Part shown: piece after piece, positions 21,922-35,600 of the stretch
Layout of the letters: each line of letters begins with the position of its first letter
Position numbering within the stretch: the stretch's first letter is position 1
Assembly (NCBI GenBank): GCA_002917775.1
Contig: KZ627156.1
Span: 1-64,000 of the forward strand
DNA from: Glaciozyma antarctica PI12
Lineage: Eukaryota; Basidiomycota; Microbotryomycetes; Kriegeriales; Camptobasidiaceae
Reading direction: 5' to 3'
DNA length: 64,000 nucleotides
Position numbers and translations under genes: made by a program
Notes under the pieces: model-generated
What the model saw: only the letters and a program-made list of their open reading frames with translations
Told to the model about the DNA's origin: nothing
Database searches by the model: none

Positions 21922-23376
21922 ATGTCGCACATCTCCTGGGAAGACAACACTCCGGCGATTTTTGGGCTCACGGAACGAGGGACGAAGCACCCGACGAGGA
22001 AGCAGAGCGCGACGGTGAGTGGAATGGCGGAGCTCGGCGTGCGGCGGAGGCGCGCGCGGTGGGGGTGGCTGGAGAAAAGGACGTGGTTAGCCTCTCGAAG
22101 AATGGTACGCAGGATACCTGCTTTCGGGGAGGCGGCGAAATGATCGCAACGACGGACACGAGGACACGAGCGCCGCTGATGTTCTCCCCCTCTCGCAGGA
22201 GTTCAAGGCCGCTACTCTCGCCGTCGCCTCGAGGGCCATGCGGTTGGAACTGAGCTCCCTAGCTTCGGGTATTCACGACCACCAGAAGCGAACCGCACGC
22301 GACCTCCGCCCGCGTTGCCGAAGGGCGAACGCTGACCCTTGCCCCCTGCGCAGGTCTTCGAGGCTGAAATGCAAAGCTTCTTCGCCCTGTTCAACCGCTA
22401 CCTGATCGACCGCGCGAAAGGCCACAATATGTGCGCTTTCCTCTGCTATCTCTCCTCTGTGCCATGACTGATGAGTGTCCCAGCGAATGGTCCAAGATCC
22501 AACCCCTTGCGCCAGGCCAGGTCATCTCGCACGCCGAGCTTCCAAAGTGTGACGACCCCTCGCTCCTCAACAAGCTCGCCGTACTCGAGCTGAATGGAAC
22601 GCTGGGAACGAGGATAAGAACCTCGACTTCGAAGGCGCTGCTTGAGGCGAGGGACGGGATGTCGTTCTTGGATCTCTCGGTTCGGCAGATCGAGGTTCGC
22701 TTTCCGCCCCGAGCTGCGAGGAGGACGACTGACGATGGATCTGGCAGCATCTCAACGAGCGATACGGCGTCAACGTTCCTTTCCTCCTGATGAACTCATT
22801 CAACACCGACGCGGAGACGACTCGTGCGATCAGCAAGCCTGCGGAGCACAAGATCGAGCTCAGGACATTCGTTCAGTAAAAGTATCTGCGCATCGACAAG
22901 GAAAGCATGCTTCCTGTCGCTCGTTCGGCGTTCGAGAACAAGCTGGACTGGTAGGTCCTCGCTTCGTTCGCTCGGAGAAGAAAGCTGACGGCTCGCTCCG
23001 CTTCGTTTTTCTCGCTCCTCGGTCGATCTCGCTAACAGCGTATAGGTCGCCGCATACCACAAACGCTTCAAGACGATTCCGACAATGCTCGAGCTTGACC
23101 ACCTTACCGTCGCTGGGGATGTCACGTTCGGCAGCAGGATCATCTTGCGAGGAACGGTCATCATCGTCGCGAACGAGGGCTCGAAGATTGAGCTGCCTGA
23201 CGGTGCGGTGCTGGAGAACAAGCTCGTTTCGGGTGCGTCTCCACTGCGTGCTTTCAGGAAAGTTGACTGATTTCGTGCCCGCAGGGAACTTGCTGTTGAC
23301 GGAGCAGAGCCGGAAGAGTCGGAGGTGCAACGAAGCGAGGCTTGCGATTCCCTGCGATGTTTTCTCGCTTGAGTAG
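21922..23376 (+). pseudogene. UGP1: Decayed UDP-glucose pyrophosphorylase (UGP1) copy lacking its middle
   Basis: UGPase makes UDP-glucose from UTP and glucose-1-phosphate. The N-terminal third is recognisable (QSFFALFNRYLIDRAKG, LNKLAVLELNGTLGT, EARDGMSFLDLSVRQIE, NERYGVNVPFLLMNSFNTD), and so is the C-terminal beta-helix end ([50 protein letters not shown]). Roughly 300 residues between them, normally including the glucose-phosphate site, are absent: after ESMLPVARSAFENKLDW the sequence jumps to [10 protein letters not shown]. The uridine-binding loop is altered (NGTLGTRIRTSTSK in place of NGGLGTxxGCxGPK), and a TAA at 22877-22879 interrupts the frame where SRYPRI would be. The ATG at 21922 (MSHISWEDNTPAIFG) has no clear UGP1 match. 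A functional copy is expected elsewhere because the enzyme is essential in most fungi. Confidence 0.85.
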
Positions 23377-23646
23377 TTCACGTCTCCTCGTCTACTCTCG
23401 TCGACAATGCGCATCTGAGCGTTTGTCTTCTGAGACCGAAGATTGAACTGAGAGAATCGAAGGGAAGCTGAAGCACTGCGACAAGGACAGCCTGGGCTGT
23501 GATGGAAGCAGTGGGCAGCGTGTTTGCGAGAAGTAACGTTGCGAATCCAATGCTATTCCAACCGCTCAACCATATGTCTATACAATAAGCTAAAGTGTAT
23601 CCAACTGCCGAATCCCAAGACCCAGCTACAAAGACGACCCGACGAA

Positions 23647-26600
23647 TTACTTCCTCCTCATCTCCGCCAGCTCGAGGTCCCTTCTCCTTAGCGAATCCTC
23701 GAGCTCCTCCACCACCGTAAAGCCGTGCTTCACCAGCAGCCTTTGTAGGACGCCAGGCGAGACTCCACTGTTCGCCGCAGCGCGCGCAAGCCGTTGCGGG
23801 CTCATGAGAACCGACGGAGGAGCGGTCGGTTGAGGCGGCGCGGCTTGCTCGAACGAGTTGAAGGCGAGGAAGGAGTTGAGGGCGCCGTAGTTGTCGCTGG
23901 GGAGGGCGAGGGCGGGAGTGGGAGTGGGGAGAGCGCGACCGACTGCAGGAAGGAGGGTCAGCGAGGAGCGAGGAGCGAGGCAGAGACGAGGCGTACGCAA
24001 TCCTCCGAGGATGCCCGTGACCGATCCGACGACGTCTGGGATAGAAGGAACTGCTGCCGGGGTAGTCGTCTCAGCGGCGGCGGTGGCTGGGGAGAGCGAG
24101 ATCAGCGAAAACTCTTTGCAGGTGCGGATGAACGACTCACTCGCTGGCGCGGTCGTCGTCGCTGCCGTATCTGTCTCAGCCGACGCAGCTGTAGTGGTAG
24201 GCGTAGGCACTGTATCGGTGCGGAGGATCAGTCCCACTCTTCGCAAGCACCACCGCAAAAGCACTCGCCTCCTCCCGTCAATCCGAGAGCCGAGCACAGC
24301 GCGGGCGCCAACACGCACGCCAATCTCGTCGGCAGCAAGTTTGTCGGCGCTGCCGTATCCCCACCATCAAGTCCAACCGCTGCGCACACCGCTGGAAGAG
24401 CGTTGCAAACCGTTCCCTCGACTGCCTCCACGACGCGTGGAACGCCACCGATGAGGCTCGTAATGATGTTCGGGAGGACGGTGAGGTCATCGAGGAAGTT
24501 GCCAGGGAGTTGCCAGAGAGGACGCCTCCGACGCAAGACGTGAGGCCAGCGAGCTCGCCGAGAAGACTGCCGAGTGCTTGTAAAGGGTTTGAGGCGATCG
24601 AGGAGAGGGAGTCGGGGGAGAGTGTGAGTCCGTCCAAGGTCGGCGTGATGGCTGGGAGCGAGCGTTAGGAAAGCGTAGATGGGGTGAGGAAGGAGACGCA
24701 CTGTATGGAACCGCGAGTTGCATGTAGACGAGCGAGGGAGCGACGTAGCCATCGACGGCGACGCGAGCCGTGATAGACTAGCAGCGACAAAGTTAGCTTG
24801 CGGAGCGAGAGGAGGGTAGGAGCACTGACGATATCGAGACCCTTGGCGCTGTTGAACAGCAGCGGCACCGACTTGAGGATGCCTTGCGTAAGGATGACGG
24901 GGATCATCTCCGAGTAAGGGCCGGGGTTCTCTCCGCCATTCGTCCTGAACGAGTTCTCGAAGGTGTGGTCGAAAGTGGCGTAGGTCGTTCCGTCCTGCTT
25001 GGCCGTTCCCGAGAACTGGAGGAGCGTGATCGAGGTACCGAGGTTGTTGTCGAGCTGCGAGAGGACTCGTCAGGCGAGGCTCGAAGGGGAGACGACCTTC
25101 GAACGAGCACTTACGCGGGTCTGGATCATGGCGCTGTTGCTGCAGAGAGCCTCGATCTGTGAGAGAGATGTGTTAGCGAACGAACGGACGGATTCGCGCA
25201 AGAGCGAAGTCGTACAGGATCTGCGAAGAAAGCGTCAGTGAGCTTATGAAGCTGGTGAGCTGGTGAGACGTGCTTACCGAGGAAGATCTTGATGTCCTCG
25301 ATGAGGGGAATGCCTTGACCAGGGAACCTGCAAAGAATGCTGTCAGAAACAGGAGCGAGTAACGAATGCAAGAAGCCGTACGAGGTTGCGAGCTCGATGG
25401 GCGAGAGAGCTGCGGCGAGCGAGCCGTAGGGCGAGGACGAGCCGTCTCCGAGGACAGTGAGGGCGATCTAAAGGAGTAAATGCGTCAGGAGGGGATTTCT
25501 GCGAACGTATTGAAGAACGTACGTCTCCCTTGGTCGACAAGTACTGGGTAAGCAAGTCCTGCGCGATCGAGTTGCTGGGATCCGCCGGCTGGTAGTGGAA
25601 CTCTGTCGCGATCGTGTTGATTCCTTGGGAGAGAGGAGCGTGAGTTCGGAGACGGCGTGAAGGAGGCAAGTGGCGCACCGAGGTACAAGTCGAGAGGATT
25701 GATGTAAGCTCGTCCGACGCCAGTGCCTCGGTAACCGATATCGAACGAGACCAGGTTCGTGTGGAGAAGGAGCGGGGCTGGGTTCGAGAGGACAACGTCG
25801 AGGGTAATCCTGCGGAAGAAGCGCCGTCAGCGAATCGCTCGAGGTGGAGATGGGCAGGAAGGAAGCGGCTGACCTGATGAACGAGGATCCGCCAGCGGAG
25901 GGACTGAAGTGGTCGCCTGCTCCACTGCCGATAACGATCGGAGTTGCTGGGATGGTCGCGACTCCGTTGAACCCTTGGATTCCTTCGAACGAGGTAGAGA
26001 CGCGGAAGGGAATGCCCGAGATAGGGATGTCTCCAGCGGCAGTACGACCAGTGACTAGCAAGCGCGTCAGCGAGCCGAAATGCCAGCGAGCTCGCAGGAC
26101 GCACCATTCGCTCCTCCATGAAGATCGAAGTCGACGACTGCGGCGTTGGTGATAGCCGTGAAGAAGGCGTCGAATCCGCCGTTGTTAAGCGAGGACAGCA
26201 CGGCGACTTCGCGGATTGCGAGGACGAGCTTGGCCTGCAATCTCCGAGCATCAGCACGCAAGAGTTGGTGGAGAGAGGTATAACGCACGTCGTTGCCTGT
26301 CGAGACCTCGGCGCTGACCGAATCTTGAACGGGGAGCGTCAAGAGCGCCGCGTCGGAACCAGCGTACTCGATGATGAAGTTCCCGCCGGCCTGAATCGCT
26401 TGAAGACTGAAGCCGAAGGGATTGCGGTAAACGACGTCGGTCACGTTGTTTTGAACCAAAGCGGCGTAGGCTGAGAGCGAAGAGCACGCGTCAGTCGCGC
26501 TCACACACACGGAGGAGCGACGCACCTTGCGAAGGTTCCTTGATCGACACGATGAGGTCCTGAAGCGTGATCTGCGAAAGCGCATGGTTAGGGAGAGCGA

Positions 26601-29600
26601 TCTACGAAGCGTCGGAGGCGGACGCACGGCCGAGATGATGTCAAATTGTTTGCTGCGAAAGATGGAATGGTGAGCGACGGTTCAGGAAGACGAACGAGCC
26701 CAACGTACCCAGGGAGGACCACCTCAAGAACGAGCGTCTTGAAAGCGTCGGAGAGCCACTTGACCGGCCTTCCAGGCTGCGCAGGACTGACAACCTCGTT
26801 TCCAGCGACTTCGAGGATCGAATCCTCGCCGCGAAGGAACTGAGAGAAGAGCTTGCCGAGCGAATCGAGGCCGGCGGTATCGCTTCGCTCGGTGATGACG
26901 CCCGTGAGGGGGAGGTTGACGCCAGGGGACATAGGTGGGAGAGTGAGATCTTGGCCGGTGACGGGCCCGACTGTGGGAGAGAGAGGTTAGCGAGGCTCGT
27001 TGGAGAGCTGCGGAACAACGCACTGACGGAGCCCTCGAACGACGCGATGAAGCTGACGTCTCCGAGAACGATGCCGAGGTTCGAAGGAGAGGGGACGAGC
27101 GAGTCGAGGACGAGCCTGATCCCGTTGGGAGCATCGCCAGGGAAGTCGGGCTGCGAGGAGTCAGAAAAGAGCGCTGCGCCGGGGGAGAAAAGACGCACGT
27201 TCGAGACCGTGACGCCTGGTGCAAGATTGTCGAAGGCTGAGAAGAGGCGAGGTCAGCGCAACTCGCACTCGAGATCGCAAGAGGGGACCGTACCTTGGAA
27301 AGACACCTCCTTGCTAAGCAACACGTCGTCGAAAATCGTCCCCAGCGCTCGAACACGGAGCTTCGTCGTCGTGACGGTCCAAGTGAAGCTCGGGTTGAGG
27401 AGGATGAAGGAAGCGAAGGTGGTAAACCCCTCAAAGTTGGTGATTTGAACAATGCCGATTGTCTCGAGGTTCGGGACTGAGCTTCCTCCAGGCGAACAAA
27501 TTGGCGGGAGACTGATCCGACCGATAGTGGTTCCCTCCCAGATGATGTCTAGCCCCTCAGGGAACTCGATGAGAGCGTCGAAAGCTGCGAGAGGTGTCAG
27601 AGACCTGCGAGAGATGGCGACGGAACGAAGTAGAACTCACGCCCGCTGTGGAGAGGTCGTCGATTAGCGAGAATTCGGGTGAGAAGTAAAGCGGGGACGT
27701 ACGCATCGAGCAGACTGCCCTCGAGAGCGACAGTAAATCCGTTGTCCGTCACGTTCGTGATCGATCCTCCAGTAAACGCCAGGGTGGCGACATCAACAAT
27801 GTTCGACACGACTGCGAGCACTCAGGAACCGTTTAGGAGAAAGAGAGAAGCGACGTACTGGTCTTTCCAAGCAGCCCGGTCAGATACAAGACTGATTCAT
27901 CAAGCTCGGTAGGAACGTCGCGCTGGAGAAAGTTGAGGTCGGTCTGGTACTCATCCAAGCTAAGCGTCGAGGCGATGAGGAGGTCCGTCTTGAGATTCGC
28001 GACGGCGGCCAGAATGAGGCCCTGAACAGCCTCCGTCGTGCCGGTGGGAGCGCAGGTCTCCTTGTCGAGGTTGACGCTGGAGGTGACGACGGACTCGGTC
28101 GAATCGAGGCTGAGGACGTAGGCAAATTGAGGTACTGTGGAGAGGGCAGCGTCAGTTTGTGTGGCTTCACGTGAGGAAGGGAGGGACGCACGTAGGATTC
28201 CGAGATCGACGCCCTGGTCGGCCGCGGCGGCTTGAATGAAGGAGATGAGGAACTTAGGGTCCGTCGTGAGGAAGAAGCTATGGCGTCGAGAGCGTCAGCA
28301 TGCGCCGAGATGAGAGCGCAGGGAAGGCGCACGGCAAGTCGCGCGAGGTAATGTTTTGCTTCCCGTTCGCGCGGATTCGAGGGTCGAGGTTCTGCGAGTT
28401 GATCTGGCCGAGGAAGAAGTCCTTGTACGTAGCGTTCGCAACCACGCTGATGAGATTGATCGAGGCCGCGAAGGGGTTGCTGAGGTCGAACTTGGCTTCC
28501 GCAACGCTCGATTCCGCGATGTCGATGGGGAACGAGAGGGCTGCAGCATGATCATCGTCAGAAGAACCTTTGCAGCGGTGGAAGATGTTGCGCACCAGCC
28601 CGAGTGATAAGGAGCTGCTCGAGCGGCGGGATGCTGGTCTGAATGGCGATGGTGCCGAGGGCTTCGGAAAGGGAGCCGTACGGAGTCGTGTTGGGCGTTC
28701 CGACAATCGCGACGTCGCTCACAACCGCTTGGACAAAGTTCTCGAGGAGGAGCTGGCCTGCAGCAGTCGAGGCGCCGCCTGTAGGTGCGTAACGAACTTC
28801 CGTTCCGAGGTTGTTGGGGCCGGGAATGAGGAGAAGGTCGCCGATCACGACTGATCCGATGATCTGCGACTGGAAGAGGAGGCCAAAGACGACTTCGTTC
28901 GTCACGATCGTGAGGTTGGACGGGTTGAAGAGGGAGGCGTCGGCTGCGGACAAAGGTGCGTGAGAGATAGCTCGATGAAACTGCGAGGACTGCGAGAGAC
29001 GAACCGTTGATCTGGAGGTAGCTGGGGAAACCACGAAATACCTCGAGGTTGCTAACGACTGTCGGCCTGGCGTTGAGCGATTCAAGACCGAGGAGATTCG
29101 TGTCGACGGAGAAAGGGATTCCAGTGATGGGGATTTCGCCGGCGTTCGTCTCGGCCGTGACTGCGGAGAAGGGCGTGAGCAAAAGCGCTGCTTTCGCGGC
29201 CACGACTCGCTCACCATTAGCTGCTCCTCGAAGCACGAAGTCTACATTCGGAGTGTTCGTAACGGCGTTGAAGAAGCCATCGAAGGCGGCAGTATCGAGC
29301 GACTGAAGGACCTGCTTGTCCTTGAAGTCGATCACGAGGCGAGCCTGAGCGCGAAGCGTCAGCTCTTGAGCCAGAGGAGCGGGGGAAAGGTAAGTACATC
29401 CTGACCGGTGGAGGTCTCGGCAAAGACAGCGTCCGCGAGCGGCAGCGTGAGCACACCTGCGTCAACGCCGTTGTGGTTACTGCGAAAGCGATGCCGGTGA
29501 GTATTTCGCTAGAGGATAGAGCGCAGCTGAACGCACATGAAGAAGGCTCCTCCAGCCTGCTTCGCGCGGAGACTGAATCCGAAAGGGTTGCGGTAGACGA

Positions 29601-32600
29601 CATCAGTCTGCGAAAGAGGTCAGCGAGGTTGCAGACCGGCAAAGAGAGCAGGACTTACCTGGTTGTTCTGCGTTGGGCTGAGCGAAAGGGCGCGTTAGTA
29701 AGACTCGACGGTCGCAGGGGAGGTGTGGCGTACACAGCGTAGCTCTCCGAGTCCTCGGTAATCGAAATGGTGAGATCCTGAAGCTTGATCTGCACGTTGC
29801 CGGCGTTAGTTCCGCGAGAAGATGAAGGGTCGGAGGGGAGAACAACTCACGCTCGAGATGATTTCGTAGACCTGACCAGGAAGGACGACATCGAGCGTGA
29901 GTTTCTTGAACGCCGCCGAGAGCCACTTGACAGGGGAATCAGGCTGAGCGGGCGAAGTAACCTCATTCCCCACGACGCTGAGAGTCTGGTTCGCTCCGGC
30001 GAGGAATTGGGAGAAGAGTACGCCGAGAGACGCTGTGCTCGCAGCAGAGGTCCGCTTGATGATCGTTCCGGTTAGCTGGATCGAGGTGGTAGCCATGGGA
30101 GCGAGAGTGAGGCCGAAGCCGTCGATCGGACCAACTGCGAGTATAAGTTAGCGCGCTGCGACAGCGAAGCAGTGCGTTCGAACTTACCGACTTCTCCCAT
30201 GAAGCGCGCGATGAAGCTAACGTGGCCGAGCTCAATACCGAGGTTCGAGGGGCTGGGGGATGGTGGAGTCGGTGACGAGCTGGATTCCGTTCGGAGCGTC
30301 GCCTGGGAAATCGGGATTGACGATGGTCACTGGAGTACACGGGCGATTAGTGGAGTCCACAGAAGAACGAGCACGAACGCCTTACCTCCAGGGAGCCCGT
30401 TGAAGGCTGAAATTGAGTAAACGGCGTCAGCGGGAATCACCACAACGAAAGCGCGAGACTTGCCGGAGAAGCTGACATCCTTGGTGAGTGTCACGTCGTC
30501 GAAGATGGTGCCGAGAGCTTTGACTCGAAGCCGATCCGTCGTAACAGTCCAGGTGAAGCCAGGCTCCAGCAGAATGGCCCTGCGAGCGAAAGCGTGAGAT
30601 CCGGCGCTAGCTCAAAAAGGGAAAAAGACGCACGTCGCAAAGTCCTCGAAGCGGCTCTCGTCGCTGATGGTGAGAATGCCGACCGTCTCGAGGTTGGGGA
30701 CTCCGCTCCCGCCGGCAGCGCAGATGGGAGGAAGAGCGATAACGGCGATCTTGGAACCCTCCCAGATGACATCTACGCCAAAGGGGAATTCGATGGACGC
30801 GTCGAAGGCTGCAGAGGGATTAGAACCTGCAGAAACGATCCGGAGAGGAAGACAGCGTACGGCCACTGTCGATAAAAGAGCGAGAGTCAGTAGACGCAAA
30901 AAGAAAGGACGCGAGACGCACGCGTTTAGTAGTGAGCCCTTGAGCGCAACAGAGAAGCCAGAGTCGGTAACGTTGGTCACCATTCCCCCGCTAAACGAGA
31001 GCTCTGCAACTTCGACGATACGAGCGACGACTGCGAGGAGGATGAGCGAAAAGCGCCTGCGAGAGCGACGACGGAGACGCACTCGTTTTGCCCAGGATGC
31101 CAGTCAGGTAGAGAACGCTGTCGTCCAGAACGGTTGGAACGTCCCTCTGAATGAAGTTGAGAGGCGTTTGGAACTCGTCGAGACGAACAAGACTCTCGAT
31201 AGCGAGGTCCGTTCGAAGATTCTTGACGGCAGCGAGGATGATACCCTGGACAGCTGCCGTCGTCCCGGTGGGGTTGCAGGTCTCGGGCTCGAGGTTGACG
31301 GAGGAGGTGATGGAGGATTCGGTCGAGTCGAGGCCGAGAACGTACTCGAATTGAGGAACTGGCGGGCGCGAAAAGTCAGCGAGGCGCCTTTGTTCAGCAC
31401 GAAATCGTCACGCACGAAGGATTCCGAGGTCCACGCCTTGGGAAAGCGCAGCAGCTTCGACGAAGCGAATCAGAGCCTTGACATCGATGTTGAGCGCCAG
31501 GCTGCGAGCAGGGAGGGAGATGAGCGGAAGCTCGCGAGCGGCGAGGAACGCAACTCACGGCAGAGTAGGAGACACGATCGCCGTTCGCCCAGGTGCGCTG
31601 ATAACCGGGTTCAGGTTGCGAACCTAAAGTGGGGCCAAACGTCAGCGAGCAGTTTCGGAAAGCCACACCGAACGAACGCACGTTGACCTGTCCAAGATAG
31701 AGGCCTTGAAAAGTAGCATTCGCCAGAACGTCGACGAGGTTGATGGACGCGCTGAAGGGGTTGCCTAGGCTGACGGTGGCGTCCGCAACACCGGTCGTTC
31801 CGATATCGAGAGGGAAGGCGAGGTTGGCCTGCGTGATGAGGTTCTGCTCGAGCGGCGGGATCGTCGTAGCGAGCTGAATCGTCCCGAGAGCGTCCTTAAG
31901 CGATCCGATAGGAGTAGTCCCTTCGTTCCCGACGATGAGCGTGTCACTTGGGACAGCCTGGATGAAGTTCTCGAGGAGGAGCTGGCCAGCGGCGCGCGGC
32001 GCGCCACCGGAGGGTTGATAGTGGACGGCCGTGGGGACGATGTTCTCGCCAGGAACGAGGAGGAGGTCGGCGATGTTGGCGGTTCCGATGAGCTGGCCGT
32101 TGAACGAGAGCCCGAACGCAACGTCTCCAGTCCCGATCGTGATGTTCGAGGGGTTGAAGAGGTTGGCGTTGACTGGGAAGGAGCGCGTGAGCTGTGTCGG
32201 GAGCGAGGAGAGAGAGGGGACGCACCATTGATCTGGAGGAAGTCCGAGAAGCCCCGGAAGACGTCGAGCTCCGAGACGGTAGCGGGGCGAGCGTTCAGTC
32301 CCTGCAAGCCGAGGATGCTAGTCGAGACGGTGAATCCAATGTCGGCGAGGTTCAAGTTCCCAATCGCGGTCGAGGTAACGGCTGCAGAGAGAGCGGCTCG
32401 TCAGTAAAGCCAAAAAGGAGGCAGCGGAACAAAAAGGCGCACTATCTGCCGATCCGTGAAGCGCAAAGGTCTTCGAGGTTCCGGCTGTCGTGTCGCGCAG
32501 AAAGTTGGAGAAGAGCCCGTCGTCGAGAGAGGTGAAGGGGACGTTGGAGAAGGTGAGGAGGAGAGTCCTGGCGACGACGTCCGTCTGCGAAGGCCCGAGA

Positions 32601-35600
32601 GGAACGTCCAGGACCGCAAAGTCTCCGACGTCGCGCTTGCGACTCGCGCTTCCAGGGTCGCCAGCCGTGATTCCGGTCTGCGAAGCGATATCAGTCAGTA
32701 AGAGCTGCGAGCTGCGACTGGGGACCGGAAGATACGCACAGCAATCTGCGTGATGTCGACCTAGGGAGAGGGAGAGCGAGGTTAGCGGAGAGTTGTAAAG
32801 GGAACAGGGGAGACGGCTTACGGGGAAGGCGAACGGAAGCTGGAAGAGAGCGACGGTGTTGCTCGTTGAGAACGAAGGAGCGTACGCCGTGTCCTCCGTA
32901 AAAAGGAGAGTCATCTCGTTGATCGTAATCGAGTTGATGACTTCGAGGTTCTGGGCGGCAGGCTGCAGAAAGAGCGCAAGTCAGTGCCAGCTCGCAGACT
33001 AGGGGAGAGGCGAACGCACAAGAACGACAGCAATGGCGAGTTTCTTGATGCCCTCGTTGAGCCAAGTGCAATCCGGAGGACCAGCGGTGTCTCCTCGCAC
33101 GATGAGATCCGAAGGAACACCATGAATGAAGCCGTTAAAGATGGTCGAGACGTCTGCGAGGCCGGTCTCCGTGTCCTGAGGAATGAGGCGACCTGCGAGA
33201 GGGAGGGAGATGGTCGTCTTGGGGAGGAGGATGAAGGGTGCGGTGGAAGCTGCTGGGCCGATGATGGTATCGCCGAACGAGTTCACGAAGCCGATCGTCG
33301 ACAGGGCGACGCCGACGGAGGAAGGATTCGTGAGGGAGGTCTGGAGGACGAGCGAGACTCCTCCTGCGGGGTCGTTGGCGGGAAGGTCAAAGTTCTCGAT
33401 AGTGACGAGTCCCTTGAAGCCGTTCATTCCGTCGAGGACGACCTGCGTGGGAGAAATCAGCTCGAACCCTTCAGCAAGAGCGGAACGACGACGCACGTCC
33501 TTCGAGATCGAGATGCCGCCAACGGTGATTCCGAGAGCCGTAACCGCGAGCTCCTCGCCGTAGATTTGCCAGGTGAACGAAGGCTCGGTGAGAAGGCTGC
33601 GAAGGCTCGTCGTCAGCAAGCGAAAAAGAGGGAGCGAGCTGCGTGGCGTACTAGCCAGTAAAGTCGGTCAGGTGTCCGACATCAGCGACGTTGAAAGCCG
33701 AAAGGATGTCGAGCGTCGCTCCAACATCGGCGACGAGCGAGACCTGAGGTAGGAGTCAGCTCGGAAGTCCCATGAGCGGAGAGAGGGACTCACATTCGGC
33801 ATCGCAATCTGTCCAAGAGGAGCTCCGTTCCAGGCGACGGTGAGTCCTTGGGGGAAGCTAATCACGGCATCAAAAGGTCCTGAGTTGGTGATGGCTCCGA
33901 CGAGGCCGGCGGTAAAAGCTGCGCGCGAGGGCTAATCAGCAACAGCTGGCGAAGGGGAGAGGCGGGGACGCACCGGTTTGTTTGGGATCGATGATTGTAA
34001 CGGTCATGATTCCGAGGAAAGCAGCGTCGACAATCTTCTGGACGATAGGCCGAGCGAGAGTGGGCAGAAGGAGCTGTGCGAGGACGGATGAGCTCCGTTG
34101 CGCGCGGTCTGGAGAGGGTGGTACGCACTGTCAGGCTTGTGTCGGTGAAAGCAGGGACAGCGGTCTGGCGGTAGGCAAGGTTCGTAACGAAGTCTCCGAT
34201 GTGGAGGACCGTGACGAGGTCGACGTCGACGGTAAGAAGCTTGAACGCCGCGAGGACGTAACTTGGAAGGTCGAATCTGCGAATCTCGTCAGCACCGTCT
34301 CCTCCGCTCGCAAACGAAAGGACTTACCCATCGTAGATACCACGCTTAGCAAGCTTCCGCTTGTCGAAAATGAGCTCCTCTCCGCCCATCTTAGGCGAGA
34401 CCATGTGCTCGCTCAGCCTCGCTCCAGGGTTCGCTCCATTCTTCGAAGGCGCAACGAGCTGATCGGCAAACTGCTGCTCCTCGGCCGACGGAAAGGCATT
34501 CCGCTTCGCCAACCGAGTTGTAGGAGTTGCGGAGGTCGAAGGAGTGTAGACGTAGCCTCCGAGGGCGACGACGCCGTCGAGGGGAACGGGATCCATGCCA
34601 GCGTCGATGACGAGAGCGCGGAGGAGGGAGAAGATGTCGGGAGGGAAGAGGTTGAGGCCGCTGTGCGTAGAGTGAGACTCCGTCAGCTTCCGCGCGAAGG
34701 AAGAGGGGAGAGCGAACGCACAAGTTGAGGAGAGGGGAATCGGTCGAAGCCTTTCCGGCTGACGCAAAGTCCGTATCGACGTTGATGGACCCAACGAATA
34801 GTCCGTGCGAGGTGATGTTGCTCTGGATGTTGGTGATTTGGAGCGGGCTGGTGAAGGGGTTGGCAAGGGAGACGGTGGAGCTCGCCTGGAACAAAAGTTC
34901 GTCCGAAGCTCGGAGTTCTGAGGCAGGAAGGACGCACAAAGTTGTCCGTAACTCCTGTCGTATCCAGCACGGTAAGGTTGGCGTAGTTGAGGAGCTTGCT
35001 AGTCAGTCCGTTGAGGGTGGCGTTCAGGTCAAGCGCCATGAATGCCTGCGTGAGCGACTCGGTCTCCGTAGATCCGTTGACTGCATTCCTGCGTCAGCTC
35101 TCTGTCCCACCGCAGCAGAAAGTTAAGAACTAACATCCTCGAATCGCGAGATCGTTGTTGTTCCCTTGCGCAAAGTCGGTAAGCGTCTGGAGTGCAACAG
35201 GGTTGCTGTTGGCCTGGAAGTAGCCGACAGCGAGGTGCTCCTGGTAGCCCGTCGTGAGGTGGAGGTCCTGCAGAAGCGAGTAAGTCTAAGGGAGAGGCGG
35301 AGGCGGAGGCTGGAGAGAACGCACGGGGAGAACCGTCGTTCCGAGGAAGGAATCGCCATTGAAGAGCTGGAAAGTGACGTTCCCGACGGTCAAGTCGAGG
35401 TTACTAGGATTTGTGAGTCCGACTGCGCCAACATCTCTCAGCACTGCGAAGCGAGAACACCCCGTGGATAAAGAGGAACGCACCATTGATAGCGAGGATG
35501 ACCGAATCCACCGTTCCTCCCATCACGTCGACGCTGAGGATCGTAGTGGGGTTCGTGGCGAGGCTTTCGAGTCCGATGAGTCCTGCAGGAACGGTGAATC

